DNA of 64,000 bases from Luteibacter jiangsuensis (GTDB lineage Bacteria; Pseudomonadota; Gammaproteobacteria; Xanthomonadales; Rhodanobacteraceae), in NCBI RefSeq assembly GCF_030812295.1, contig NZ_JAUSSK010000001.1, positions 372,001 to 436,000 on the forward strand, given 5' to 3'. Shown one piece after another: positions 51,833 to 59,958 of the stretch. Under the pieces are notes generated by a model. The model was not told the DNA's origin, made no database searches, and saw only the letters and a list, made by a program, of their open reading frames with translations. The position numbers and the translations under genes are program-made. The first letter of the stretch is position 1. The number at the start of each line of letters is the position of its first letter.

Positions 51833-53640
51833 ACGGGCATGTCATCGAGACCTTGCAGTGGTCCTGCCACAGCGACAGCCGGGAGGAGGCCGTCGTCGCG
51901 CAACAGCAGCTGCGGGACTTCATTCTTGGCGAGGGCTCGCGCTTGCTCGAGCGCGCGCTCGATCGCCTCTCGTCGCGCGAGCATGTGTGGCGCATCGACC
52001 AGCTGGAAATCGACCTGGGCGATCTGCCCGTCGACGCAGACCAGGCCGTGTGGGGGCGACACCTGGAACTGGCGCTCGATACGGCGCTACTGCGCATCCG
52101 GCAGGACGAAGACGAAGGCACACCGTCGGGCCGCCCGGCGGGGGACCGCGAGCTGGAAAACTTCCTGCACTACGTGCAGCACGGCCGGCTGCACTGGTCG
52201 ATGCCGTCGCTCGCCCACGCCTCGCTGGCCGACTGGCTGAGTCACCTGACACGGCGATGCGGCCCGCGGCTGTGGCCGGCCTTGCTGCGGCTGCCGCACC
52301 CCGAGCGCGCGGTCCGTCGATTGAGCCAGATCACGCCGCACCATGGCCTGCATGCCTTGCTGTCCGTGCGTCACGGTGAACTGGCAGGCGGCCTTGACGA
52401 CCTGGACGATACGTTGCTCGAGCCGCTGCGCGCGCAAGGTCGCCTGAGCGCCTACCAGTTGGCGCAGATACGGATGGCATGGCGCGTGGCCGGGTTGCAC
52501 GCACTGTGGACCACCAGTGGCACCCATCCCGGCGCGGCGCGCTTGCAGCGCCTGATGGATGCGTTGCGCGACAGCCTACTTTCGGTCGTCGGGAAGGGCG
52601 ACGCATCGGAATGGGCGCAACGGTTGCGCTCGATCTCGTCGGGCCGGGATGCCACAGGATTGCGCCGCAGCCTCTTCCTCGGCCTGCAGCTGCGCTTCCT
52701 GGACGTCCAGTCCTCGCGGATCGACAAGGATACCGAAGGCTCGATGTCGCCCACCGACAGTGCGGAAGCGCAGGATGGGAACCTCGCGGACACGCTGCCG
52801 GGCGCATGGCATGAATCCTTGCGCCAGTTCGCATTGCTCCATCAGTCGGACTCCGGCGTACGCGCTGCGGGACTCGGCTTGTCGGCCTTGCAGATCCATC
52901 TGTTCGACTACAGCCTGGCCTATCTGGGCGAAACGAATCGCTTCCCGCAGGATCACGTCGCCTGGCACGGCGTCTGGCAGGAGGCGCTGGACGGCCTTGG
53001 CATGGAGGAACAGGAGCAGCCGTTCGTGGCGGACGCGCCGGCGGCGACCGCGGAGCATGGCCGGCCCCGGATCAACCACGGCCGACGGGCCGACGGCACC
53101 GTGTCGCCCGCCGACGATCATCCCGGCAACGAAGCGATCTACATCGCCAACGCCGGCCTGGTACTGCTTGCCAACTATGCGCCACGGCTCTTCGCCATGC
53201 TCGGCCTGACAAAGGACGATGTCTTCGTCGACACGGCCGCGCAGCAGCGCGCGGTGCATTGCCTCGTCTACCTCAGCGATGGACACACCGACAGCGAAGA
53301 GCACGAATGGGTGCTCAACAAGCTGCTGTGCGGACTGCCGATCGACGAGCCGGTACCGCCGGCGCGGCCGCTCGATATCCTCGTACCGGTCCTCGACAGC
53401 CTCCTGCCTGCCGTCGTCGCGCATTGGCGGGCGGTGGGCCAGACCTCGTCGCATGGCCTGCGTCAGACCTTCCTCCGCCGTATCGGCCGCCTGGTCGAAC
53501 ACGAAACCTTCGAGGGCGGTCACTGGCGCCTGAAAGTGCAGCCGAATCCCTTCGACGTGCTGCTCGATCGACTGCCGTGGTCGTACGGAACGATCCGCCT
53601 GCCATGGATGAAGGAGGTGATCCATGTCGAATGGCGATGA
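51829..53640 (+). CDS. eCIS tape-measure protein (Pvc14-like, CIS_TMP)
   Basis: A 603-residue protein with the contractile-injection-system tape-measure pattern. The N terminus is HVIETLQWSCHSDSREEAVV with EHVWRIDQLEIDLGDLP. The C-terminal domain is EAIYIANAGLVLLANYAPRL, FVDTAAQQRAVHCLVYLSDG, HEWVLNKLLCGLPIDEPVPP and FDVLLDRLPWSYGTIRLPWM. It sets tube length; if it is one extended helix (about 0.15 nm per residue) the tube would be at most about 90 nm, which is inference. It overlaps the AAA+ gene by 17 bp. Confidence 0.93.
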   Translation: MNGHVIETLQWSCHSDSREEAVVAQQQLRDFILGEGSRLLERALDRLSSREHVWRIDQLEIDLGDLPVDADQAVWGRHLELALDTALLRIRQDEDEGTPSGRPAGDRELENFLHYVQHGRLHWSMPSLAHASLADWLSHLTRRCGPRLWPALLRLPHPERAVRRLSQITPHHGLHALLSVRHGELAGGLDDLDDTLLEPLRAQGRLSAYQLAQIRMAWRVAGLHALWTTSGTHPGAARLQRLMDALRDSLLSVVGKGDASEWAQRLRSISSGRDATGLRRSLFLGLQLRFLDVQSSRIDKDTEGSMSPTDSAEAQDGNLADTLPGAWHESLRQFALLHQSDSGVRAAGLGLSALQIHLFDYSLAYLGETNRFPQDHVAWHGVWQEALDGLGMEEQEQPFVADAPAATAEHGRPRINHGRRADGTVSPADDHPGNEAIYIANAGLVLLANYAPRLFAMLGLTKDDVFVDTAAQQRAVHCLVYLSDGHTDSEEHEWVLNKLLCGLPIDEPVPPARPLDILVPVLDSLLPAVVAHWRAVGQTSSHGLRQTFLRRIGRLVEHETFEGGHWRLKVQPNPFDVLLDRLPWSYGTIRLPWMKEVIHVEWR

Positions 53641-54985
53641 CGATCGTTACGTGGTTCACGCGGCGGCGCTGGAGCAGGAATTGGTGTGGCTGGAGAGCAT
53701 CATCAATCTCCGCCTGGCGCAGCACTTCCAGCAACTGCCGGAAGGTTTCGAAGCGGCTGCCCCGCCGCCGGTCCTGCCGCCGGAAAGCGCATTGGCGGCC
53801 CTGATCGACGCCCTCGGCCTGGATGCGCGCGAACGCGCCGTGCTGGCCCTGGCGATCGCACCGCACGTGCGGCCGGGCGTGCTCGACCTGCTGTTCGTCC
53901 GCAACCAGAACCTCGACCGCGGCTTCACCGAATTCGGTGGCTGGAAGGCCCAGCGCCACGGCGGCTTCCTGCCGACCGGCGAGACGGCGGCATTCCTGGT
54001 CGCGGGGGATCGGCTGGTCGCGCGCATCGCGCTGCTCGGCATGTTCGACCCGCATCATCCGTTTGTCGCGCGCGACATCCTGCGGCTGGACGGGGAGGGT
54101 GCCGGCAACGAGCCGCAGTTGAGCGGAGCCCTCACGGCCAGTGCGGAATCGCTGCAACGGTTGCAGACCGGTGTCGCGGACAAACCGGACTACAACATCC
54201 AGTTCCCGGCAAAACGCATCACCACCGATCTGACCTGGTCGGACCTGGTGCTTTCGCCCGAGGTCATGGACGAGATAGACGCGATCCGCACGTGGCTGAA
54301 CGAAGGGCCACAACTCATGCGCGACTGGGGCCTGGCCCGCGTGGTCAAGCCCGGCTACCGCAGCCTGTTCTACGGGCCGCCCGGGACGGGAAAGACGCTT
54401 TCCGCCACGCTGCTCGGCCAGAGTACCGGCGTAGACGTATACCGCATCGACCTGTCGATGGTGGTCTCGAAGTTCATCGGCGAAACCGAGAAGAACCTGG
54501 CCCGCGTCTTCGACCAGGCGCAGAGCAGGCGCTGGATCCTGTTCTTCGACGAAGCCGACGCGTTGTTCGGCAAGCGTGCGGCGGTTCAGAACAGCAACGA
54601 TCGTCACGCCAACCAGGAAATCGCGTACCTGCTCCAGCGCGTCGAGGATTTCCCCGGCGTGGTGATCCTGGCCAGCAACCTGCGCGGCAACCTCGACGAG
54701 GCCTTTTCCCGCCGCTTCCAATCCATGGTGTATTTCCCCATGCCCGATGCCGGACAACGACTGCGGCTCTGGCAGAGCCTTCTTCCCCAGGTGGGCCGGG
54801 TGGCCCCGGATGTCGACATGGAGGCCCTGGCCGAGCGCTATGTGCTGTCGGGCGGCGCGATCGTCAACGCCTTGCGCTTCGCCGTGCTGCAGGCCGCACG
54901 CGCCGGCGCCGCGCAGATCGGCGCGACGCACCTTCGCGTGGCCTTGGCGAAGGAACTGGGGAAGGAAGGGAGGACGCTCGGATGA
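53624..54985 (+). CDS. eCIS AAA+ ATPase (Pvc15-like)
   Basis: A 453-residue AAA+ protein. An N-terminal helical part (1-180) is followed by Walker A GPPGTGKT (251-258) and Walker B WILFFDEADALFGKR (Asp309, Glu310). Sensor 1 is in VILASNLRGNLDEAF, with the Arg finger in FSRRFQ, so it should be active. Homologues in PVC/Afp are essential for assembly and for loading or unfolding cargo. The 17-bp overlap with the tape-measure gene and the 4-bp overlap with the next gene indicate coupling. Confidence 0.95.
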   Translation: MSNGDDDRYVVHAAALEQELVWLESIINLRLAQHFQQLPEGFEAAAPPPVLPPESALAALIDALGLDARERAVLALAIAPHVRPGVLDLLFVRNQNLDRGFTEFGGWKAQRHGGFLPTGETAAFLVAGDRLVARIALLGMFDPHHPFVARDILRLDGEGAGNEPQLSGALTASAESLQRLQTGVADKPDYNIQFPAKRITTDLTWSDLVLSPEVMDEIDAIRTWLNEGPQLMRDWGLARVVKPGYRSLFYGPPGTGKTLSATLLGQSTGVDVYRIDLSMVVSKFIGETEKNLARVFDQAQSRRWILFFDEADALFGKRAAVQNSNDRHANQEIAYLLQRVEDFPGVVILASNLRGNLDEAFSRRFQSMVYFPMPDAGQRLRLWQSLLPQVGRVAPDVDMEALAERYVLSGGAIVNALRFAVLQAARAGAAQIGATHLRVALAKELGKEGRTLG

Positions 54986-57390
54986 GGCCCTTCGTGATTC
55001 GTACTCTCGGCATGGCGCTCGCGCTGTTCGTCAGCGCGCCGGCGGCCGCGGCGGCGTTGTCGTGCGCCGAAGTGCAGCCGTTGCGCCTTGGCGACAGCGT
55101 GATGACCTTGCCGTCCGGCACCGTGGGACAGCCGTATCGCTATACGCTGCGCGCCAGCGGTGGCGTCCCGCCGTACGCCTATAGCTCGGACAGTCTCCCG
55201 CCGGGTATTGCCCTCGCCACCAATGGCGAACTCTCGGGCCAACCCAGCAGCCTGCCGTTCGTGGCGGTGTTCGTCGCCGGCGTGCGGGACCAACACGATT
55301 GCGTGGCGCAGCAGACTTACAAGCTGTCGATCCTCGGGCCGCGACCCGCGCCGCCTGTCAGGCCGGCACCGCGGCCCAAACCGCCCCAGCCAGCGGAACC
55401 TCCGGCGAAACCTGCGGAGAAACCCGTGCCGACCAAGCCGGCGTCTCCGCAACCGCTGACGACGGTGCCGTTGATCGACACCCTCTCCGCCCCGACATCG
55501 CCGCAGTCGCAGGTGGACGTGTACATGCTTACCGAGGAGATCTTCAAGGACAAGGATGTGCTTGCCGATCTCAAGCGGCGATCGGCCGATGTCACCGAGG
55601 CCGCCGGCCTCATACCGGCTTCCGAACCGGCTGCCGAACCGGCCCACGCCGGCACGGCCGCACCCGCTTCCTCCAGCACGGCCGCTCATGAGGAAGCGCC
55701 GCCCCCGAGGAACGAGTTCGTCGACTCCTCGGTCGACGTCGACGCGAAAGCGCAGTTCCAGCGCATGCTCGCACCGCTGATAGGCGTCGAGTTTCCCGGG
55801 CGCGATCTTTTCGTGGCGGCCCTGGACGAACGGCTCTGCACGTTCTCCAGGGAGATGATCACGGCGGCGGCGAGTCGACAGCACCAGCCCCCGCCGGACA
55901 TGAAGGAGTTCGCCTGTCCGCCCGACTGGTCGACGCTGGCCGACAAGGACGACGCCGTGCCACCGAGCCAGCTGCCATGGCAACAGGTTCCCGCGTGGCT
56001 GATGAGCGCGTCCATGCATACGCTGCTGATCGAGAAGGCCAAGCAGTCCCATTCGCTGATCCATCCGCCCGCGCCGTCATGGTCCGGGGCGGGGTGCGGT
56101 TGCGTTCGTTCGCTGAGCGGCCAGGTCTACGGTTTCTATCCTTTCTGGGACAACACCGCCACGCCGCGCCGGCTCGACTTCAGCATGCTCTCGCGCGTCA
56201 GCGTGTTCGCGCTCTGGTTCGCCGACAACGGCGACCTGATGGAGCCCAAGTGGACGACGCCGGAGGACATCGCCTTCATCCGCGAGGCACAGCGGCAGAG
56301 AACGGGTCTGGATTACACCCTCTACCATAACGACTGGCGGTTCCTTAAGGACTTCACGGAGGACGATGTCAAGGACTCCGCCGAACGACTGGCGGTGCAG
56401 GCGGCGAACTTCATCGACACGCCGCTCTCCGACCTCGCGTCGCGAATCCACGCCTGGGTTCCCGGCTTCGCCAGGGAAGAACGTTACGGCAGCGGCCTGA
56501 CGCTGTACCTGGACCGGATGCCGGCATCCGACGATCCGGTAAGGCCGGCCTTCGAGCGCTATCTGAACCAGCAGGTCCGCCAGCTGATCGTCGAGCTGCG
56601 CCGCCGTAAACATCCCTCCGTGCTCAATATCGTGTTCCGCGATACCGACCTGACCGGATCGCAGGCCATCTGGAATCCCACCCAGATGGCCGAATACCTG
56701 CGCCAGGCCGAGGCGGTATCCCCGGAAGGCGACAACATGCCGGGCGAGAACGCCCGCGAGCGCAGCAGCACGAATCTCACGTTGCGCTACATGGTGCTCC
56801 TCACCCAGCCAAGCGCGAAAAGCATGCGCGAGGTGCTTTCCATGATCGACCGCGACAAGGACCTCACCGAAGAAGCCTGTCGCATCCTGTTGCGCCGGGT
56901 GATTCCGATCGTATCCACGGGCGCCTCGGCGGACGAGGCGCTTACCGAGGACCTGTCGTACGCGTCGGACAACTTCGGCGGGGCGGGCTTCTGGGCGGCC
57001 CCTGCGCGGGACAATCCTGTCGGAAGAATGACCGCCTCGCGGATCCGCCGCAGTTTCCTGCCGCGGCCATCCGCCACCGAGGGCCTGAACGGATGGGTTT
57101 GCGAACATCGCTGGCCGCTGCGCATCCTCACCGAAGCGGTCCTGCTGGTGTGGCTGATCGCCTTCGTCGTCTACCAATCCAGTTGCCGGATGCGGCAGAT
57201 CGGCCTGCCATTCCAGTTCGGCCTCCTGTTCGGCGCCATCGTGTTCCTGGCCCTCGGCGCACTCCTGCTCCTCGGGGATCCCGCGTTGACGCAGGTGCGC
57301 CAAGGAAACGCATTGCTTGCCCTGTTGTTGGTCGCGCTGGTCGCGACGATCGCTTATCACATGCTCAAACCAAGGGTGGAGAAGCCATGA
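54982..57390 (+). CDS. Membrane-anchored periplasmic protein with putative-Ig and GH18-like regions, in eCIS operon
   Basis: An 802-residue protein. It has a signal peptide (1-25), then an Ig-like putative (He_PIG-type) domain at about 40-118 (GTVGQPYRYTLRASGGVPPY, LPPGIALATNGELSG). A Pro/Ala/Lys linker (120-165) and a mainly helical region follow. From about residue 378 a barrel-like domain begins GQVYGFYPFWDNTATPRRLD, FSMLSRVSVFALWFADNGDL, like the first strands of GH18-type TIM barrels, but no DxxDxDxE catalytic motif is seen. Three transmembrane helices end it (about 714-731, 738-760, 775-795). It would sit in the inner membrane facing the periplasm. Possible jobs are particle anchoring, cell-wall remodelling or release; these are inference. 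Confidence 0.72.
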   Translation: MRPFVIRTLGMALALFVSAPAAAAALSCAEVQPLRLGDSVMTLPSGTVGQPYRYTLRASGGVPPYAYSSDSLPPGIALATNGELSGQPSSLPFVAVFVAGVRDQHDCVAQQTYKLSILGPRPAPPVRPAPRPKPPQPAEPPAKPAEKPVPTKPASPQPLTTVPLIDTLSAPTSPQSQVDVYMLTEEIFKDKDVLADLKRRSADVTEAAGLIPASEPAAEPAHAGTAAPASSSTAAHEEAPPPRNEFVDSSVDVDAKAQFQRMLAPLIGVEFPGRDLFVAALDERLCTFSREMITAAASRQHQPPPDMKEFACPPDWSTLADKDDAVPPSQLPWQQVPAWLMSASMHTLLIEKAKQSHSLIHPPAPSWSGAGCGCVRSLSGQVYGFYPFWDNTATPRRLDFSMLSRVSVFALWFADNGDLMEPKWTTPEDIAFIREAQRQRTGLDYTLYHNDWRFLKDFTEDDVKDSAERLAVQAANFIDTPLSDLASRIHAWVPGFAREERYGSGLTLYLDRMPASDDPVRPAFERYLNQQVRQLIVELRRRKHPSVLNIVFRDTDLTGSQAIWNPTQMAEYLRQAEAVSPEGDNMPGENARERSSTNLTLRYMVLLTQPSAKSMREVLSMIDRDKDLTEEACRILLRRVIPIVSTGASADEALTEDLSYASDNFGGAGFWAAPARDNPVGRMTASRIRRSFLPRPSATEGLNGWVCEHRWPLRILTEAVLLVWLIAFVVYQSSCRMRQIGLPFQFGLLFGAIVFLALGALLLLGDPALTQVRQGNALLALLLVALVATIAYHMLKPRVEKP

Positions 57391-57584
57391 AAACGGAACC
57401 TGTGAAGCAGGCAAAAGCCGCTGTCGAGCCGGCGGCCGCATCCGCCGATGCGAGAAGCCCCATGCAGCGGAAAGCGACGGACAGCCCGAGACAGGCTGGA
57501 GAGGCGGCGCACATCGCGCAGCTGAAGGGAGAGGACAAGATGAAAGGGAAAGCGACTGCAAAGAAGGGCAAGGGCGGTAAATAG
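57387..57584 (+). CDS. Small basic protein before the eCIS cargo gene
   Basis: A 65-residue Ala/Lys/Gln-rich, probably disordered protein: KTEPVKQAKAAVEPAAASAD, SPMQRKATDSPRQ and AHIAQLKG, ending in a poly-Lys/Gly tail (KKGKGGK). The 'MQRKA' and 'IAQLKG' pieces resemble the low-complexity segment found before DUF4157 domains in eCIS cargo proteins, but no DUF4157 follows in this gene. It starts in the stop codon of the previous gene (ATGA) and ends 15 bases before the cargo gene. It may be a loading adaptor, a detached leader, or the remnant of a shortened cargo gene. Confidence 0.65.
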   Translation: MKTEPVKQAKAAVEPAAASADARSPMQRKATDSPRQAGEAAHIAQLKGEDKMKGKATAKKGKGGK

Positions 57585-57599
57585 CATCGAGGGCTTGCG

Positions 57600-59930
57600 A
57601 TGAAAGACTTCCTGACCAAGCCGGCCGATAGCGAAACGGCTGCGAAAACCCCGGCCGCTGACGCGGCGTCGACGGGCGCCTCGGCACTGGCGGCACAGGT
57701 TCAGGCCAGCCCGAGGTTGGTGGAGCAGCGCAGGCGGCTTCAGGGCTTGCGGCCGCCTTCCGGCGGCGGCCTGCCAGCGCAACTGAAGTCCGGCATGGAA
57801 GCGCTGTCGGGCATGGATCTTTCCGATGTTCGCGTCCATACCAACTCCAGCAAGCCTGCACAGATCAATGCCCTGGCCCACGCCCAGGGCAACCATATCC
57901 ACCTTGGGCCCGGCCAGGAGCGTCATCTGCCGCATGAAGCCTGGCACGTCGTGCAGCAACGGCAGGGAAGGGTGGCGCCAACGACCGCCATGGGTGGCAC
58001 ACAGGTCAACGATGATCCCCGGCTGGAAGCGGAAGCCGATAGGATGGGCGCGATCGCCCAGAGAATGCGAGCCGATGCCGCAACCACTCGCGGATATCGG
58101 GGCAGCGGCGCGATGGGTGACGTCGCCCAGCTGCGAACGCAGGTGAACTACGAATCGCAGGACTTCACTTATCCCGGAAACGGTGGGCCGATGACGGAAA
58201 AGATCGGCAAGACCATGGACGCCTATCTGGATCCGGAAGATCCGATTCGTGGCACGCCCACCGATGCCAAAGAGATCGACGGCCTGATGAAGTACCTGGC
58301 AGATGTTTATCCGGCTGGCTCGCGCGGCTGGCATCGTGGCCACTTGCTGAATGCCAAACTAGGTGGCCTGAATATACCCAGCAACCTCGCCCCGTTTACC
58401 AACGCCATGAACACCGGCGCTCATTCGGTGATCGAAGACTCGGTCAAGCGCCTCGTCGGCATCGGCATTCCGACACGCTACCTGGTGACCTATTCGCTGA
58501 CCGGGAACGCGCAAGCCGTCACGCCGAAATTGACCATGAAGGTGGAACCGGATCCGGTCGACGACGATCAACAAGAGGACCTGGATATCCGCGAGATCCC
58601 TCCTGTCCAGGAGTACACGATTTCCGCCAGAACGCTGGCGTTCAACGTCAACCGTCGGCCGCGTTCGCCGCAGCCGGCCCAGCTGGGCCTCGGCGATGGC
58701 ACGTCGGTGATCCCGGTTCAGGACGACTATTCGAAGTTCCAGGACCGGCGCATCCTCGAAAAAGGCTGGGGCACCCTCGAGCGGGAAACGCGTTCGGGCA
58801 AGAGAAAAGCCGCGGCGCTCAAGCCCGAAGACCGTCAGCGTGTGGAGCAGACACTCGAAGACAACGGTGGCAGGCTGTTCGCCGATACGGTGATCGGGAC
58901 GGCGGCCTATACCACCGATTTCTGGCTGAGCTACACCCGCGGAAACCATGTCTATACGCGTAGCAACCGCGATACCGTCAATGAAGCAACCCACAAGGCC
59001 AGCCACGTTCGCGAATACGTCACCCTGGACGCCAACGGTTTGCTCACGCAGCGGCTCGGCCAGAATCCGCCGCCACGCATCGAATGGTTACAGCAGATCT
59101 ACACCCGTGCCACCGGTAGCGAGGTCTGGTACATGCATGACGGCCAACTGAATACCTCCGCCTACGTGACGTTGAGTCCGGACGGCCAGACGATCCTGCA
59201 AGATCACGGGCAGGCGGATCCGGGCCGATACATCCTTGCCCGGCAAATCTACACGCGCCGCAACGGCGACCAGGTGTGGGAGAGCCACGACGGTGAGCTC
59301 GACGCGACCGCTTATGTGACCACCGATACCGGCCGAAGCACCGTGTTGCAGGATCACGGACCAGCCGTTCCCTGGCGGTACGACTTGATCCGGCGGCGCT
59401 ATACGCGCAGTAACGGCGACGAGGTATGGGAGAGCCACGATGGCGAGCGCAACACATTGGCCTATCTGACCACCGATGCCGGCGGACACAGCGTGCTGCA
59501 AGACCACGGACCGCTTCTGCCCGACCGTCACCAGTCGCGCCTGGTCTATACCCGGCGCAACGGAAACCAGGTGCGTTTCAGCCACGACGGTCAGACCAAC
59601 ATCAGTGGGTACATCACGACCGATCCGAGCGGCTCCCATACCTTGCAGGCGCACGGGCAGATCAAGCCGTCGCGGTACGAGCCTGTCAGGAGGATCTATA
59701 CCCGCCAGAACGGCAACCAGGTATGGGAAAGCCACGACGGCGAGCTCGACGCGACCGCTTACGTGACCACCGATGCCAGCAGAAGAATCGTGCAATATCA
59801 CGGTGATGACCTGCCCGATCAATACGAACCGATCCAACAATTGCAGGATCTCGGTAACGGCGTGGAGCTGTGGACTGCGCATGACGGCGCCACCAACCAG
59901 ATCGTGCGGCAACAGTTCATACGAAGCTAG
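57600..59930 (+). CDS. Predicted eCIS cargo toxin: DUF4157 + nuclease-like domain + repeats
   Basis: A 776-residue protein. Residues 1-57 are a disordered leader. A DUF4157 domain spans about 58-150: LKSGMEALSGMDLSDVRVHT, AHAQGNHIHLGPGQERHLPH, and the HExxH motif HEAWH at 112-116. DUF4157 marks proteins associated with eCIS. Residues about 183-320 hold SRGWHRGHLLNAKLGGLNIP, SNLAPFTNAMNTGAHSVIED, the layout of GH-motif (beta-beta-alpha metal) DNA/RNA nucleases with His248 as putative base and downstream Asn/His/Glu. From residue 452 about six 50-residue repeats fill the C terminus. No signal peptide, so it is presumably loaded in the cytoplasm. No adjacent immunity gene. Target cell unknown. 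Confidence 0.85.
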   Translation: MKDFLTKPADSETAAKTPAADAASTGASALAAQVQASPRLVEQRRRLQGLRPPSGGGLPAQLKSGMEALSGMDLSDVRVHTNSSKPAQINALAHAQGNHIHLGPGQERHLPHEAWHVVQQRQGRVAPTTAMGGTQVNDDPRLEAEADRMGAIAQRMRADAATTRGYRGSGAMGDVAQLRTQVNYESQDFTYPGNGGPMTEKIGKTMDAYLDPEDPIRGTPTDAKEIDGLMKYLADVYPAGSRGWHRGHLLNAKLGGLNIPSNLAPFTNAMNTGAHSVIEDSVKRLVGIGIPTRYLVTYSLTGNAQAVTPKLTMKVEPDPVDDDQQEDLDIREIPPVQEYTISARTLAFNVNRRPRSPQPAQLGLGDGTSVIPVQDDYSKFQDRRILEKGWGTLERETRSGKRKAAALKPEDRQRVEQTLEDNGGRLFADTVIGTAAYTTDFWLSYTRGNHVYTRSNRDTVNEATHKASHVREYVTLDANGLLTQRLGQNPPPRIEWLQQIYTRATGSEVWYMHDGQLNTSAYVTLSPDGQTILQDHGQADPGRYILARQIYTRRNGDQVWESHDGELDATAYVTTDTGRSTVLQDHGPAVPWRYDLIRRRYTRSNGDEVWESHDGERNTLAYLTTDAGGHSVLQDHGPLLPDRHQSRLVYTRRNGNQVRFSHDGQTNISGYITTDPSGSHTLQAHGQIKPSRYEPVRRIYTRQNGNQVWESHDGELDATAYVTTDASRRIVQYHGDDLPDQYEPIQQLQDLGNGVELWTAHDGATNQIVRQQFIRS
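58953..59927 (+). repeat. Tandem ~150-bp (50-residue) repeats in the cargo gene
   Basis: Five clear units start with YTR at residues 501, 551, 601, 650 and 700. A degenerate one precedes at 452 and a decayed one follows from about 750. The unit reads YTRxNGxQVWESHDGELDAT then AYVTTD...VLQDHG...PxRY. Spacing is exactly 50, 50, 49 and 50 residues. The fourth and last units differ most, while units two and five are almost identical. Confidence 0.9.
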
Positions 59931-59958
59931 ACACAAGCCGGCAAGCGTTTCTTCGGTT

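Noticed and set aside
37247-59930. Reading the contractile locus as a Myoviridae prophage or a type VI secretion system
   Set aside because: No capsid, portal, terminase, integrase or lysis genes, so not a prophage. No TssJLM membrane complex, TssB/C two-part sheath or ClpV, so not T6SS. DUF4255, DUF4157, DUF5908 and the Pvc15-like ATPase point to eCIS.
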